Part shown: positions 15,778 to 23,208 of the stretch, in pieces
Numbering within the stretch: the stretch's first letter is position 1
Layout of the letters: each line of letters starts with the position of its first letter
Origin: Daejeonella sp. JGW-45
Lineage (GTDB): Bacteria > Bacteroidota > Bacteroidia > Sphingobacteriales > Sphingobacteriaceae
Assembly: GCF_029360805.1 (NCBI RefSeq)
Contig: NZ_JARKNC010000006.1
Location: 374,199 to 438,198, forward strand
DNA: 64,000 nucleotides
Reading direction: 5' to 3'
Position numbers and translations under genes: made by a program
Notes under the pieces: generated by a model
Database searches by the model: none
What the model saw: the letters and a program-made list of their open reading frames with translations, nothing else
What the model was told of the DNA's origin: nothing

Positions 15778-18324
15778 ATGAACCGCATTTTAATAATAAT
15801 ATTTTTACTTATTTCAGGTACTTCTGCGATGGCGCAGTTTGGAAGGACGGGGACACCGACACCCCCGAGGAGTACGGCTACCAGGTCTGAAATCAGTTAC
15901 CTGAACCCGCAGGAATTTACGATTGGCGGAACTACCGTGACCGGTACTGAATTTTTAGATAAGGACGTTCTCATAACTATATCCAAGCTCACAAAAGGAG
16001 ATAAGATTGAAGTACCGAGTGATGCGACTTCAAATGCTGTGAAGAATTTATGGGCTCAGGGATTATTTGATGATGTAAAATTAAATATCGCTGAAATCAG
16101 GGGAGATTCTATCTTTTTTAACATAGTAGTGGTTGAGCGCCCGCGTTTGACGCGAATTGACCTTCTTGGTCTAAAAAAAGGCGAAATTACGGATATACGT
16201 ACCAAGCTGAACGATAAGACAGGGAAGGTGGTTAACGAAAACCTGATAAAGACAACAACTGACATTATTAAGAAGCATTTTAATGAAAAGGGTTATTTAT
16301 TTACAGAGGTGTCTATTGCACAAAGAAAGGATACCGCGGAAGCGAATAATATGATCCTGGATATAACCGTCGATAAAAAGAAACGTGTAAAGGTCGATGA
16401 GATAGTCTTCACAGGTAATAAGGACTTTAAGGACAAAAGCCTTAAAAAATATCTAAAGAAGACAAAAGAACGTGCTTTCTACAAAGTATTTGGTTCAGCT
16501 AAATTTCTTCAGTCTAAATATGACGAGGATAAGCGCACCATGGTGGCTAAAATGCACGAAAAGGGCTACAGGGATGCAGAGATAGTCAGTGACTCTGTTT
16601 ACCGGTCAAGTGAGAACGGGGTAACCGTACAGATAAACCTTCATGAAGGGCCTAAATACTATTTTGGTAATATTTCTTTTGCGGGGAACGCTAAATATCC
16701 TGTGGAATTTCTTGAAACCCTCCTTTCAATTAAAAAGGGAGAGGTTTTCAGCGAAGAGAAATTAACCAGAAAGCTTTCCAGCAGCCCTAATGGCGACGAT
16801 ATTTCTTCTTTGTATCTTAATGATGGTTATCTGACCTTTAATGTTGACCCGGTGCAGACCAAGATATACGGTGACACCATTGATCTTGAAATAAGGATGT
16901 ATGAAGGCCCTCAATACACGATCAATAAAGTGATGGTAAAGGGTAATGACCTGACCAATGACAAGGTAATCCTGAGAGAAATAAGGACTAAGCCGGGGCA
17001 GAAATTTTCCAAAGAGCTTATCGTAAGAAGTACGCGTGAGATCGCTCAGCTTGGGAACTTTGATGATACTAAAACAGATCCCCGTCCGATAAATATTAAT
17101 CCCAACGAGGGAACAGTAGATATCGAATATAATGTGGTTGAAAAGCCTTCCGATCAGATCGAGCTCTCAGGTGGTTTTGGTGGCGGCCGTGTTGTAGGTA
17201 CTCTGGGTTTAACCTTTAATAATTTTTCGGCAAGGAACTTATTTAACATGAGCGCCTGGAAGCCGCTTCCTAAAGGCGATGGTCAGAAGCTAAGCATCCG
17301 GGGCCAGACCAATGGAAAATTCTATCAGTCTTACAGCTTTTCATTTTCTGAGCCATGGCTTGGCGGCAAGAAGCCTATTTATTTCGGTATCAGTGCATTT
17401 ACTTCGCTTCAGTCGAACGGATTAAGGGATAGTGATATTGACCAGCAGAAGATCCGCTTAAACGGCTTGACATTTACCCTCGGCCAGCGGTTAAAATGGC
17501 CGGATGACTATTTCCAGGCAAATACGTCGATCAATCTTCAGCAGTATAAGCTGAATAATTATAACCAGTTCATTTTCTCAACAGGAACTTCGTATAACTT
17601 CAACCTGACCCAGGAGCTTAGCCGCAGTTCGGTAGATGCGCCGATCTTCCCGACCTCAGGGTCTAACCTTAAGCTGACCATCCAGGCGACACCGCCATAT
17701 TCCTTGCTAAACAATAAGAACTATGCGGTAGCAACCGATAAGGAAAAATATAAGTTTACCGAATACCATAAATGGAAGTTTGAATCTCAATGGTTCCAGA
17801 GGATCTACGGAAAGCTGGTGCTGAAGGCCCAGGCGCAGTTCGGTTTGTTGGGAATATACAATACGGCCGTCGGACAATCTGCTTTCGAACGTTTTAAGCT
17901 TGGAGGTGATGGTATGCAGGGATTTGATTACCTGCAAGGATCAGAAATTATAGCCATGCGTGGGTATGCAAACAATGCCGTTATTCCGGCGGGTTCCAAT
18001 CCTACAATTGCCCAGGGATCAGGAAGCCCGATCTTTAACAAATATGTTCTGGAGCTGAGGCACCCTATTACTGCAAGCCAGTCGGCTACAATATTCGTTC
18101 TTGCATTTGCCGAGGGCGGTAATACCTGGAATTCGTTCAGAGATTTCGCCCCTTTTAATGTGAGACGTGCTGCAGGATTTGGAGCGAGGGTGTTTTTACC
18201 TATTTTTGGTTTGCTTGGTATCGATTACGGTTTTGCGTTTGATAAAATACCTGGACTGGAAAGCAATGGCAGACAACCTTTTACGTTTAGTATATCACAA
18301 GCGTTAAACGGAGGATTTAATTAA
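15778..18324 (+). CDS. bamA: BamA outer-membrane assembly factor
   Basis: Outer-membrane protein of 848 aa with signal peptide (ILIIIFLLISGTSAMAQ). Repeated POTRA domains occupy about 45-450, recognisable by strands such as VKVDEIVFTGNKDF and GPKYYFGNISFAGNAKY, and the C-terminal half is the 16-strand barrel ending near ISQALNGGFN. It inserts barrel proteins into the outer membrane. The SQWFQ and RGYANNAV regions fit the barrel and its lid loop. The two ompH genes follow 5 nt and then 45 nt downstream, giving chaperone and insertase in one unit. A weak -7-like TATTTTAG lies at 15752-15759. Confidence 0.95.
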   Translation: MNRILIIIFLLISGTSAMAQFGRTGTPTPPRSTATRSEISYLNPQEFTIGGTTVTGTEFLDKDVLITISKLTKGDKIEVPSDATSNAVKNLWAQGLFDDVKLNIAEIRGDSIFFNIVVVERPRLTRIDLLGLKKGEITDIRTKLNDKTGKVVNENLIKTTTDIIKKHFNEKGYLFTEVSIAQRKDTAEANNMILDITVDKKKRVKVDEIVFTGNKDFKDKSLKKYLKKTKERAFYKVFGSAKFLQSKYDEDKRTMVAKMHEKGYRDAEIVSDSVYRSSENGVTVQINLHEGPKYYFGNISFAGNAKYPVEFLETLLSIKKGEVFSEEKLTRKLSSSPNGDDISSLYLNDGYLTFNVDPVQTKIYGDTIDLEIRMYEGPQYTINKVMVKGNDLTNDKVILREIRTKPGQKFSKELIVRSTREIAQLGNFDDTKTDPRPININPNEGTVDIEYNVVEKPSDQIELSGGFGGGRVVGTLGLTFNNFSARNLFNMSAWKPLPKGDGQKLSIRGQTNGKFYQSYSFSFSEPWLGGKKPIYFGISAFTSLQSNGLRDSDIDQQKIRLNGLTFTLGQRLKWPDDYFQANTSINLQQYKLNNYNQFIFSTGTSYNFNLTQELSRSSVDAPIFPTSGSNLKLTIQATPPYSLLNNKNYAVATDKEKYKFTEYHKWKFESQWFQRIYGKLVLKAQAQFGLLGIYNTAVGQSAFERFKLGGDGMQGFDYLQGSEIIAMRGYANNAVIPAGSNPTIAQGSGSPIFNKYVLELRHPITASQSATIFVLAFAEGGNTWNSFRDFAPFNVRRAAGFGARVFLPIFGLLGIDYGFAFDKIPGLESNGRQPFTFSISQALNGGFN

Positions 18325-18329
18325 TTAAA

Positions 18330-18863
18330 ATGAAACGATTAATTTTAGGTATTTTATTATTATTTTGTATAACATTGTCTGCATCTGCGCAGCGTTTTGC
18401 GTATGTTGACAGCGATTATATATTGAAGCATATTCCGGAATACACTTCGTCACAGAAGCAGTTAGACGCCTTATCGGCTCAATGGCAGAAAGATGTAGAC
18501 GGAAAATTTGCGGAAATTGAAAGATTGTTCAAAGCTTACCAGGCAGACCAGGTGTTATTAACCGAGGAGATGCGCAAGAGGAGAGAGGCAGAAATTATTG
18601 GAAAAGAAAACGCGGCAAAAGAATTCCAGCGGGTTAAGTTTGGATTTGAAGGCGAGCTTTTCCAGGCGCGTACACGATTGATCAAACCTATCCAGGACCG
18701 TGTGGCCAAGGCCATACAGGCCGTAGCAGATGCGCAGCAACTGGATATGATCTTTGATAAGACTAGTGAGATCACACTATTGTATGCTAGTCCGCGTTTA
18801 GATAAAAGCAATGACGTTATTACACGGCTGGGTTTTAAACCAGGCACTTTTGTTACCAATTAA
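18330..18863 (+). CDS. OmpH/Skp-family periplasmic chaperone, copy 1
   Basis: Skp/OmpH family protein (177 aa) with signal peptide (LILGILLLFCITLSASAQ) and the starting strand RFAYVDSDYILKHIPEY, then a long coiled coil (about 45-125) and a C-terminal strand region (QLDMIFDKTSEITLLYASP). It holds unfolded outer-membrane proteins in the periplasm for BamA, whose gene ends 5 nt upstream. Confidence 0.93.
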   Translation: MKRLILGILLLFCITLSASAQRFAYVDSDYILKHIPEYTSSQKQLDALSAQWQKDVDGKFAEIERLFKAYQADQVLLTEEMRKRREAEIIGKENAAKEFQRVKFGFEGELFQARTRLIKPIQDRVAKAIQAVADAQQLDMIFDKTSEITLLYASPRLDKSNDVITRLGFKPGTFVTN

Positions 18864-18908
18864 AGCTCTATATAAATTAAAAACAAAACAGAACAAGCAA
18901 TAAAAACA

Positions 18909-19454
18909 ATGAAGAAATTAGTAAGAATAGGATTAGTTGCAGCAGGATTATTCATGGCTGGAAGCGCCGCAAATGCTCAGCAGAAATTCGGGCATATCAA
19001 TTCTGCGGATCTTTTGCAATCTATGCCTGAAATGAAAACAGCAGATGCAAGCTTTCAGACCTTTGCTAAGCAAAAGCAAACTGCGTTAGAATTAATGGAT
19101 GCAGAACGTACCAAGAAGATCACCCTATACAACGACAAAACAAAAGCCTTAAGCGAAGCGAACAAGGAAACTTTAGGCAAAGAGATCGAAGCTTTGGTAA
19201 AGGAGATCCAGGATATGGAGAAACGGATCACTGAAACTCAGGAAAAGTCTCAGGAGGAATTAACTACAAAACGTACTGAACTTTATCAGCCGGTATTTAA
19301 GAAAGCCGAGGATGCAGTTAAGGTTGTAGCTAAAGAAAAAGGTTTCGCATACGTTTTCGATGTCTCTCAGCCAGGGGTTGTATATTTCGATGGTGGCGAA
19401 GACCTTTTAGCAGCGGTTAAAACCAAATTAGGCATCACTACTGCAAGTAAATAA
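18909..19454 (+). CDS. OmpH/Skp-family periplasmic chaperone, copy 2
   Basis: Second Skp/OmpH paralogue (181 aa): signal peptide (LVRIGLVAAGLFMAGSAANAQ), FGHINSADLLQSMPEM start strand, coiled coil about 50-130 rich in K and E, then the VVAKEKGFAYVFDVSQPGVVYFDGG end. It lies 45 nt after copy 1 and is followed by a strong terminator. Duplicate ompH genes after bamA are usual in Bacteroidota and may form mixed trimers, though this is not shown here. Confidence 0.94.
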   Translation: MKKLVRIGLVAAGLFMAGSAANAQQKFGHINSADLLQSMPEMKTADASFQTFAKQKQTALELMDAERTKKITLYNDKTKALSEANKETLGKEIEALVKEIQDMEKRITETQEKSQEELTTKRTELYQPVFKKAEDAVKVVAKEKGFAYVFDVSQPGVVYFDGGEDLLAAVKTKLGITTASK

Positions 19455-19478
19455 GAGCATCTCTATATTATTAGAAGG

Positions 19479-19509
19479 AAGCGTAATCACGTGTGGTTAC
19501 GCTTTTTTT
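19479..19509 (+). terminator. Rho-independent terminator of the bamA-ompH unit
   Basis: Stem of about 11 bp (AAGCGTAATCA with TGGTTACGCTT, one G-T pair), loop CGTG, followed directly by a run of seven T. Confidence 0.88.
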
Positions 19510-19778
19510 ATGTCTTTTAGAAAGGAGTCAGGAGTCGGGAATCAAGAGCCAGGAGTCAAGAATCAAGAGTCAGGAGCCAGGACGGGTACATACGACCGCC
19601 TTTGGGGTCGGAAAAACGGCAAGGTTGATTTTCTATAAACATATAACCCCCTTCGGGGTTCAAGAAATATGTTTGTGGTCGGAGTAATAGGACTAATGCA
19701 CGTTTCAATTCGCTTTCCACTTTCCCCTTTCAACCCAATAGCTATCGGGTTTCAACTAGTTTTTTATAATTTTACCAA
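19510..19778. repeat. Composite repeat region before murI
   Basis: No gene (an open frame here is repeat-derived). 19515-19583 repeats GAGTCAGG, GAATCAAG, GAGCCAGG words. 19588-19661 carries two hairpin units of the form ACATAyrACCnCC-TT-GGGGT. The downstream copy of a 61-bp dispersed element lies at 19604-19664. 19704-19750 is pyrimidine-rich (CTTTCCACTTTCCCCTTTCAACC), then a one-mismatch CCCGATAGCTATCGGG palindrome at 19734-19749. A weak -7 (TAATTTTA, about 19767-19774) precedes the ATG. Confidence 0.7.
19604..19664. repeat. Dispersed element, copy A
   Basis: About 61 bp, GGGGTCGG...AAACGG...GATTTTCTATAAACATA...ACC.CCTTCGGGGTTCAAG, clearly homologous to 62417-62476. The 3' part folds as AACCCC-CTTC-GGGGTT. 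Confidence 0.75.
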
Positions 19779-20585
19779 ATGAGTTCAGCACTGCCTATTG
19801 GGATTTTTGACTCCGGCATCGGCGGGCTAACCGTAGCGAATGCCATTCGTAAAATACTGCCGAATGAACAACTCATTTATTTCGGCGATACGGCCCATAT
19901 GCCTTATGGTGATAAATCTCCCGAAGCCATAAAATTCTACAGCCTTAAGATCGCTAAGTTCCTGATGGATAAAGGATGTAAGGTTATCGTGATAGCTTGT
20001 AATACGGCTTCGTCTCACGCATTTCATGAACTGGTACATTTTTTAGGTGACCGGATCCCGATCATTAATGTAATAGATCCGGTGGTCAACCTGATGGTAA
20101 AGAATGCCGACGATAAGAAGATCGGTGTTATTGGAACAAAGTCAACAATCCGCTCAGATATTTATGCAAAAAAGTTTAAGGCGGCTAATCCTAAGCTGGA
20201 GGTAAGCTCGCTGGCAACGCCATTGCTGGCGCCAATGATTGAAGAGGGGTTTTTCAATAATAATATCAGCAAAACGGTGATAAATTCTTATTTATCCTCG
20301 GCAAAATTGAAAAAGATCGACAGTCTTATCCTGGCGTGTACTCATTACCCGCTGATACGATCAGAAATATCAGCCTTTTATAAGGAAAAGGTACGGATTG
20401 TTAATACTGCAGAGATTGTTGCAGAGCATGTCAAAGATCGTTTGAAAGATCTTAATTTATTAAATGACGGGACACCGAAGAAGCATCAGTTCTTTGTGTC
20501 TGATTATACCCCCTCATTTGCAAAGAGTACCAGGTTGTTTTTTGGCGAGAAGATCAATCTCATCCTTAATCCGATATGGGACTAA
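19779..20585 (+). CDS. murI: Glutamate racemase
   Basis: Cytoplasmic, cofactor-independent racemase (268 aa) that makes D-glutamate for peptidoglycan. The two catalytic cysteines are C74 in IACNTASS and C187 in ACTHYPLI; the substrate-binding D11-S12 (FDSGIGGLTV) and the PYGDKS segment at 42-47 are intact. In many Bacteroidota murI follows the ompH genes, as here, though a terminator and repeats now separate them. Confidence 0.96.
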   Translation: MSSALPIGIFDSGIGGLTVANAIRKILPNEQLIYFGDTAHMPYGDKSPEAIKFYSLKIAKFLMDKGCKVIVIACNTASSHAFHELVHFLGDRIPIINVIDPVVNLMVKNADDKKIGVIGTKSTIRSDIYAKKFKAANPKLEVSSLATPLLAPMIEEGFFNNNISKTVINSYLSSAKLKKIDSLILACTHYPLIRSEISAFYKEKVRIVNTAEIVAEHVKDRLKDLNLLNDGTPKKHQFFVSDYTPSFAKSTRLFFGEKINLILNPIWD

Positions 20586-20659
20586 GAGAAAATACGACTG
20601 CTACAGGTAATTCTTCCAAACAATAAGCAAAAAGGGGATAATTTGTTAAAAGGGGCACT

Positions 20660-20699
20660 GTCCTGGTTCTTGATTCTCGCTTCAAATTATGTAAGTTTG
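20660..20699 (+). promoter_or_regulatory. Promoter of nuoH-N with repeat-derived -33 box
   Basis: TTG at 20670-20672, 19 bases, then a perfect -7 box TAAGTTTG at 20692-20699. The -33 TTG lies in the word CCTGGTTCTTGATTCTCGCT, which matches the stretch before the arfB promoter (62494-62514). Confidence 0.7.
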
Positions 20700-20718
20700 C
20701 GTACATAAGCCCGGAGAA

Positions 20719-21792
20719 TTGAATTTCTATCTGACATATGTATTAGTAGCTACCGCTTTATTCGCATTTACAGCACTTTTTACCCTGTTTGCCCTATATT
20801 CTGAGAGAAAGATTTCGGCGTTCATACAGGATCGCCTTGGTCCGATGGAAGTGGGTAAATATGGCTCGTTGCAGGCTTTCGCCGATATTCTGAAGATGCT
20901 CCAAAAGGAATTCATTATTCCTTCAGCCGCTGATAAGATCCTGTTTACGCTCGCTCCGATAGTTATCTTTGTATCGGTGTACCTGGGATTTGCTGCGTTG
21001 CCGTGGGCGCCCGACGTGATTCCCTCATCCTTAAACCTAGGCATATTTTACATTTTTGCCATTCTATCCATGGAAACAATAGGTATTCTGATGGCTGGAT
21101 GGGGGTCAAATAACAAATACGCTCTGTTGGGTTCTATGCGGTCTGTAGCTCAAATGGTTTCCTATGAAATTCCTGCCGCGATCGCATTGATCTCAGCTGT
21201 GATGATATCTCAATCTCTTAATATGCAGGAGATAAGCATTAAACAGGGCATTTTATCGCCTGAAAGAATTCTTTTTCTGGGTGTTTGGGACGTTAAAGCA
21301 ATCGGAGGATTTCTGGCCTGGAGTATTTTTCAGGCGCCGCATCTCATTATAGCTTACGTCATTTATTTCATTGCCTCCCTGGCAGAATGTAACCGTGCAC
21401 CTTTTGATATTCCGGAAGCTGAATCTGAACTTGTAGCGGGTTTCCATGTTGAGTACTCCGGGCTCCGTTTTGCATTTATATTTCTTGCAGAATATTCGAT
21501 GATGTTCCTGGTAGGTATGATCGGGGTAATTTTGTTTTTGGGCGGCTGGAATAGTCCTGTTCCAAACATTGGTTCAATAAAGCTGGCTGCCTGGACTACC
21601 GGGATAGGATGGGGCATATTCTGGATCGTTGTCAAAACATTGATTGTAGTGGCGGTGCAGATATGGATCAGGTGGACCTTGCCACGGCTGAGGGTCGATC
21701 AGCTGATGAGTTTTTGCTGGAAAGTATTAACGCCTCTGGCGTTCTTGTGCATGCTAATATCCGGAGTGTGGAGGCTTACCATGATGTCATGA
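20719..21792 (+). CDS. nuoH: NADH-quinone oxidoreductase subunit H
   Basis: Membrane subunit of complex I (357 aa, about eight helices) forming the quinone cavity with NuoB/D. Conserved blocks: YSERKISAFIQDRLGP near 28-43, GWGSNNKYALLGSMRSVAQMVSYE near 128-150, and the loop AECNRAPFDIPEAESELVAGFHVEYSG near 223-248. Translation appears to start at TTG 20719 preceded by GGAG at 20713-20716, giving MNFYLTYVLV. First gene of a seven-gene set; nuoA to nuoG are not upstream. Its stop overlaps nuoI by four bases. Confidence 0.95.
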   Translation: MNFYLTYVLVATALFAFTALFTLFALYSERKISAFIQDRLGPMEVGKYGSLQAFADILKMLQKEFIIPSAADKILFTLAPIVIFVSVYLGFAALPWAPDVIPSSLNLGIFYIFAILSMETIGILMAGWGSNNKYALLGSMRSVAQMVSYEIPAAIALISAVMISQSLNMQEISIKQGILSPERILFLGVWDVKAIGGFLAWSIFQAPHLIIAYVIYFIASLAECNRAPFDIPEAESELVAGFHVEYSGLRFAFIFLAEYSMMFLVGMIGVILFLGGWNSPVPNIGSIKLAAWTTGIGWGIFWIVVKTLIVVAVQIWIRWTLPRLRVDQLMSFCWKVLTPLAFLCMLISGVWRLTMMS

Positions 21793-22373
21793 ACAGCGCA
21801 TTGCTGAATGTTATTAAAACCGTAGGAAAGGGGTTGCGGCTTACCCTCGGACATTTCTTTGCAGCAAGCGAAAGCCGGAAAGTAAAGCCTGTCATGGACA
21901 ATAATTACTTCGCACAGGATAGCGGTACAACGACAATTCAATACCCGCATCAAAAACTACCCCTGCCGGAAGTAGGCCGATATCAATTGGATGTTGAGAT
22001 CGACGACTGTATAGTATGCGACCTTTGTGCAAAAATATGCCCTGTAGATTGTATCGAGATAGAAAGCATAAAAGCAACAGAAGCTATTGGTAAAACATCG
22101 GACGGTACAACCAAGCGCTTATACGCGGCAAAGTTCGATATTGATATGGCAAAGTGTATGTATTGCGGCCTGTGTACCGTGGTATGCCCTACAGAATGTA
22201 TCATCATGACCGACCAGTATGACAGGAGCACATTGAAATTGAATGAGATGATTTATAAGTTCTCAGACATGACTCAGGCAGAAGCTGAAGAAAAGAGGAT
22301 AGCACTGGAAAAATTAAATGCAGAACGCCTCGCGGCTAAAGAAGCAGCAATGCAATCAACTAAGGATAAATAA
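21789..22373 (+). CDS. nuoI: NADH-quinone oxidoreductase subunit I
   Basis: Peripheral-arm ferredoxin subunit (194 aa) carrying clusters N6a and N6b. Two motifs are complete: C74, C77, C80, C84 plus C88, and C123, C126, C129, C133 plus C137. The open frame extends back into nuoH, but the ATG at 21789, overlapping the nuoH TGA, gives the standard N-terminus with VGKGLRLTLGHFF. The C-terminal 50 residues are a charged helix (EAEEKRIALEKLNAERLAAKE), a modest extension. Confidence 0.95.
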   Translation: MNSALLNVIKTVGKGLRLTLGHFFAASESRKVKPVMDNNYFAQDSGTTTIQYPHQKLPLPEVGRYQLDVEIDDCIVCDLCAKICPVDCIEIESIKATEAIGKTSDGTTKRLYAAKFDIDMAKCMYCGLCTVVCPTECIIMTDQYDRSTLKLNEMIYKFSDMTQAEAEEKRIALEKLNAERLAAKEAAMQSTKDK

Positions 22374-22906
22374 TGAGCCCCGAACAAATTCTGTTTTACT
22401 TTTTTGCCGCTTTAACGTTAATTTCAGCGTTTTTGGTGGTAACCATGCAGAATCTGGTGAGGAGTATCTTCCTTTTTTTTGTGACTATTTTTTCGCTCGC
22501 CGCGATGTTTGTTTTTGCACTTGCAGATTTTATAGCAGTTACGCAGGTGGTGATTTATGTTGGGGGGGTGCTGGTCTTGATGCTTTTCGCTTTTATGCTT
22601 TCAAACAGGGAGTTGCTTAGCGGCTTGCAAGCGGTACAGACGGGTTTTAAGATGAGTCATTTTGCAGGCTTAATGATAAGCCTGGGATTTCTTTTTCTGC
22701 TTTATATGGCAATCGCCTCGACAGATATTGTAAACCTGCCATGGATAAAAGAAAGCCAGCAGATCAGTCCCGGTGATAATACCGTCCATCAAATCGGGAT
22801 TAACACGATGACCCGCTACCTTCTTCCTTTTGAAGTGGTATCGGTGTTTTTATTAATGGCTCTTATAGGTGCGGCCCACCTGGCCAGGAAGGAGAAAAGA
22901 TCATGA
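22373..22906 (+). CDS. nuoJ: NADH-quinone oxidoreductase subunit J
   Basis: Membrane-arm subunit (177 aa, five helices) with the family segment YVGGVLVLMLFAFMLSNRE near 61-79, helix TM3 containing the pi-bulge-type glycine stretch. ATG overlaps the nuoI stop by one base (TAATG), and the stop overlaps nuoK by four. Confidence 0.93.
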   Translation: MSPEQILFYFFAALTLISAFLVVTMQNLVRSIFLFFVTIFSLAAMFVFALADFIAVTQVVIYVGGVLVLMLFAFMLSNRELLSGLQAVQTGFKMSHFAGLMISLGFLFLLYMAIASTDIVNLPWIKESQQISPGDNTVHQIGINTMTRYLLPFEVVSVFLLMALIGAAHLARKEKRS

Positions 22907-23208
22907 TACCCTTGTCTCATTTTATGTTCATAAGCGCTGTTCTTTTTTGTTTAGGACTATATGCTGTACTAACCAAAAGGAATGCGATACAGGTGCTGAT
23001 AGGCATCGAATTTATGATCAATGCAGCGATTCTGAATTTTGTTGCATTTGGCAGGTTTGATAAAGCAACTGGAGGCGGACAGATGTTTGCCCTGTTTACT
23101 ATTGTTCTTGCTGCGGCGGGGGTGGCTGTTGCATTAGCTATTATTTTAAATGTTTATAAACATTTCAGGACGATTAATCCTGCCAAAATTGACTCACTGA
23201 AGGATTAA
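22903..23208 (+). CDS. nuoK: NADH-quinone oxidoreductase subunit K
   Basis: Antiporter-like small membrane subunit (101 aa, three helices). The conserved glutamates fall in VLIGIEFMINAAILNF (E35 region) and in the third helix; FALFTIVLAAAGVAVALAIILN is typical. Its ATG overlaps the nuoJ stop and nuoL follows with no gap. Confidence 0.95.
   Translation: MIPLSHFMFISAVLFCLGLYAVLTKRNAIQVLIGIEFMINAAILNFVAFGRFDKATGGGQMFALFTIVLAAAGVAVALAIILNVYKHFRTINPAKIDSLKD

Noticed and set aside
19493-19687. Open frame of 64 codons after the ompH terminator
   Set aside because: Composed of terminator and word-repeat DNA (SQESGIKSQESRIKSQE); not a protein.
21609-21788. Upstream extension of nuoI into nuoH
   Set aside because: Sixty extra residues come from nuoH in another frame; the ATG at 21789 overlaps the nuoH stop and gives the standard NuoI length.
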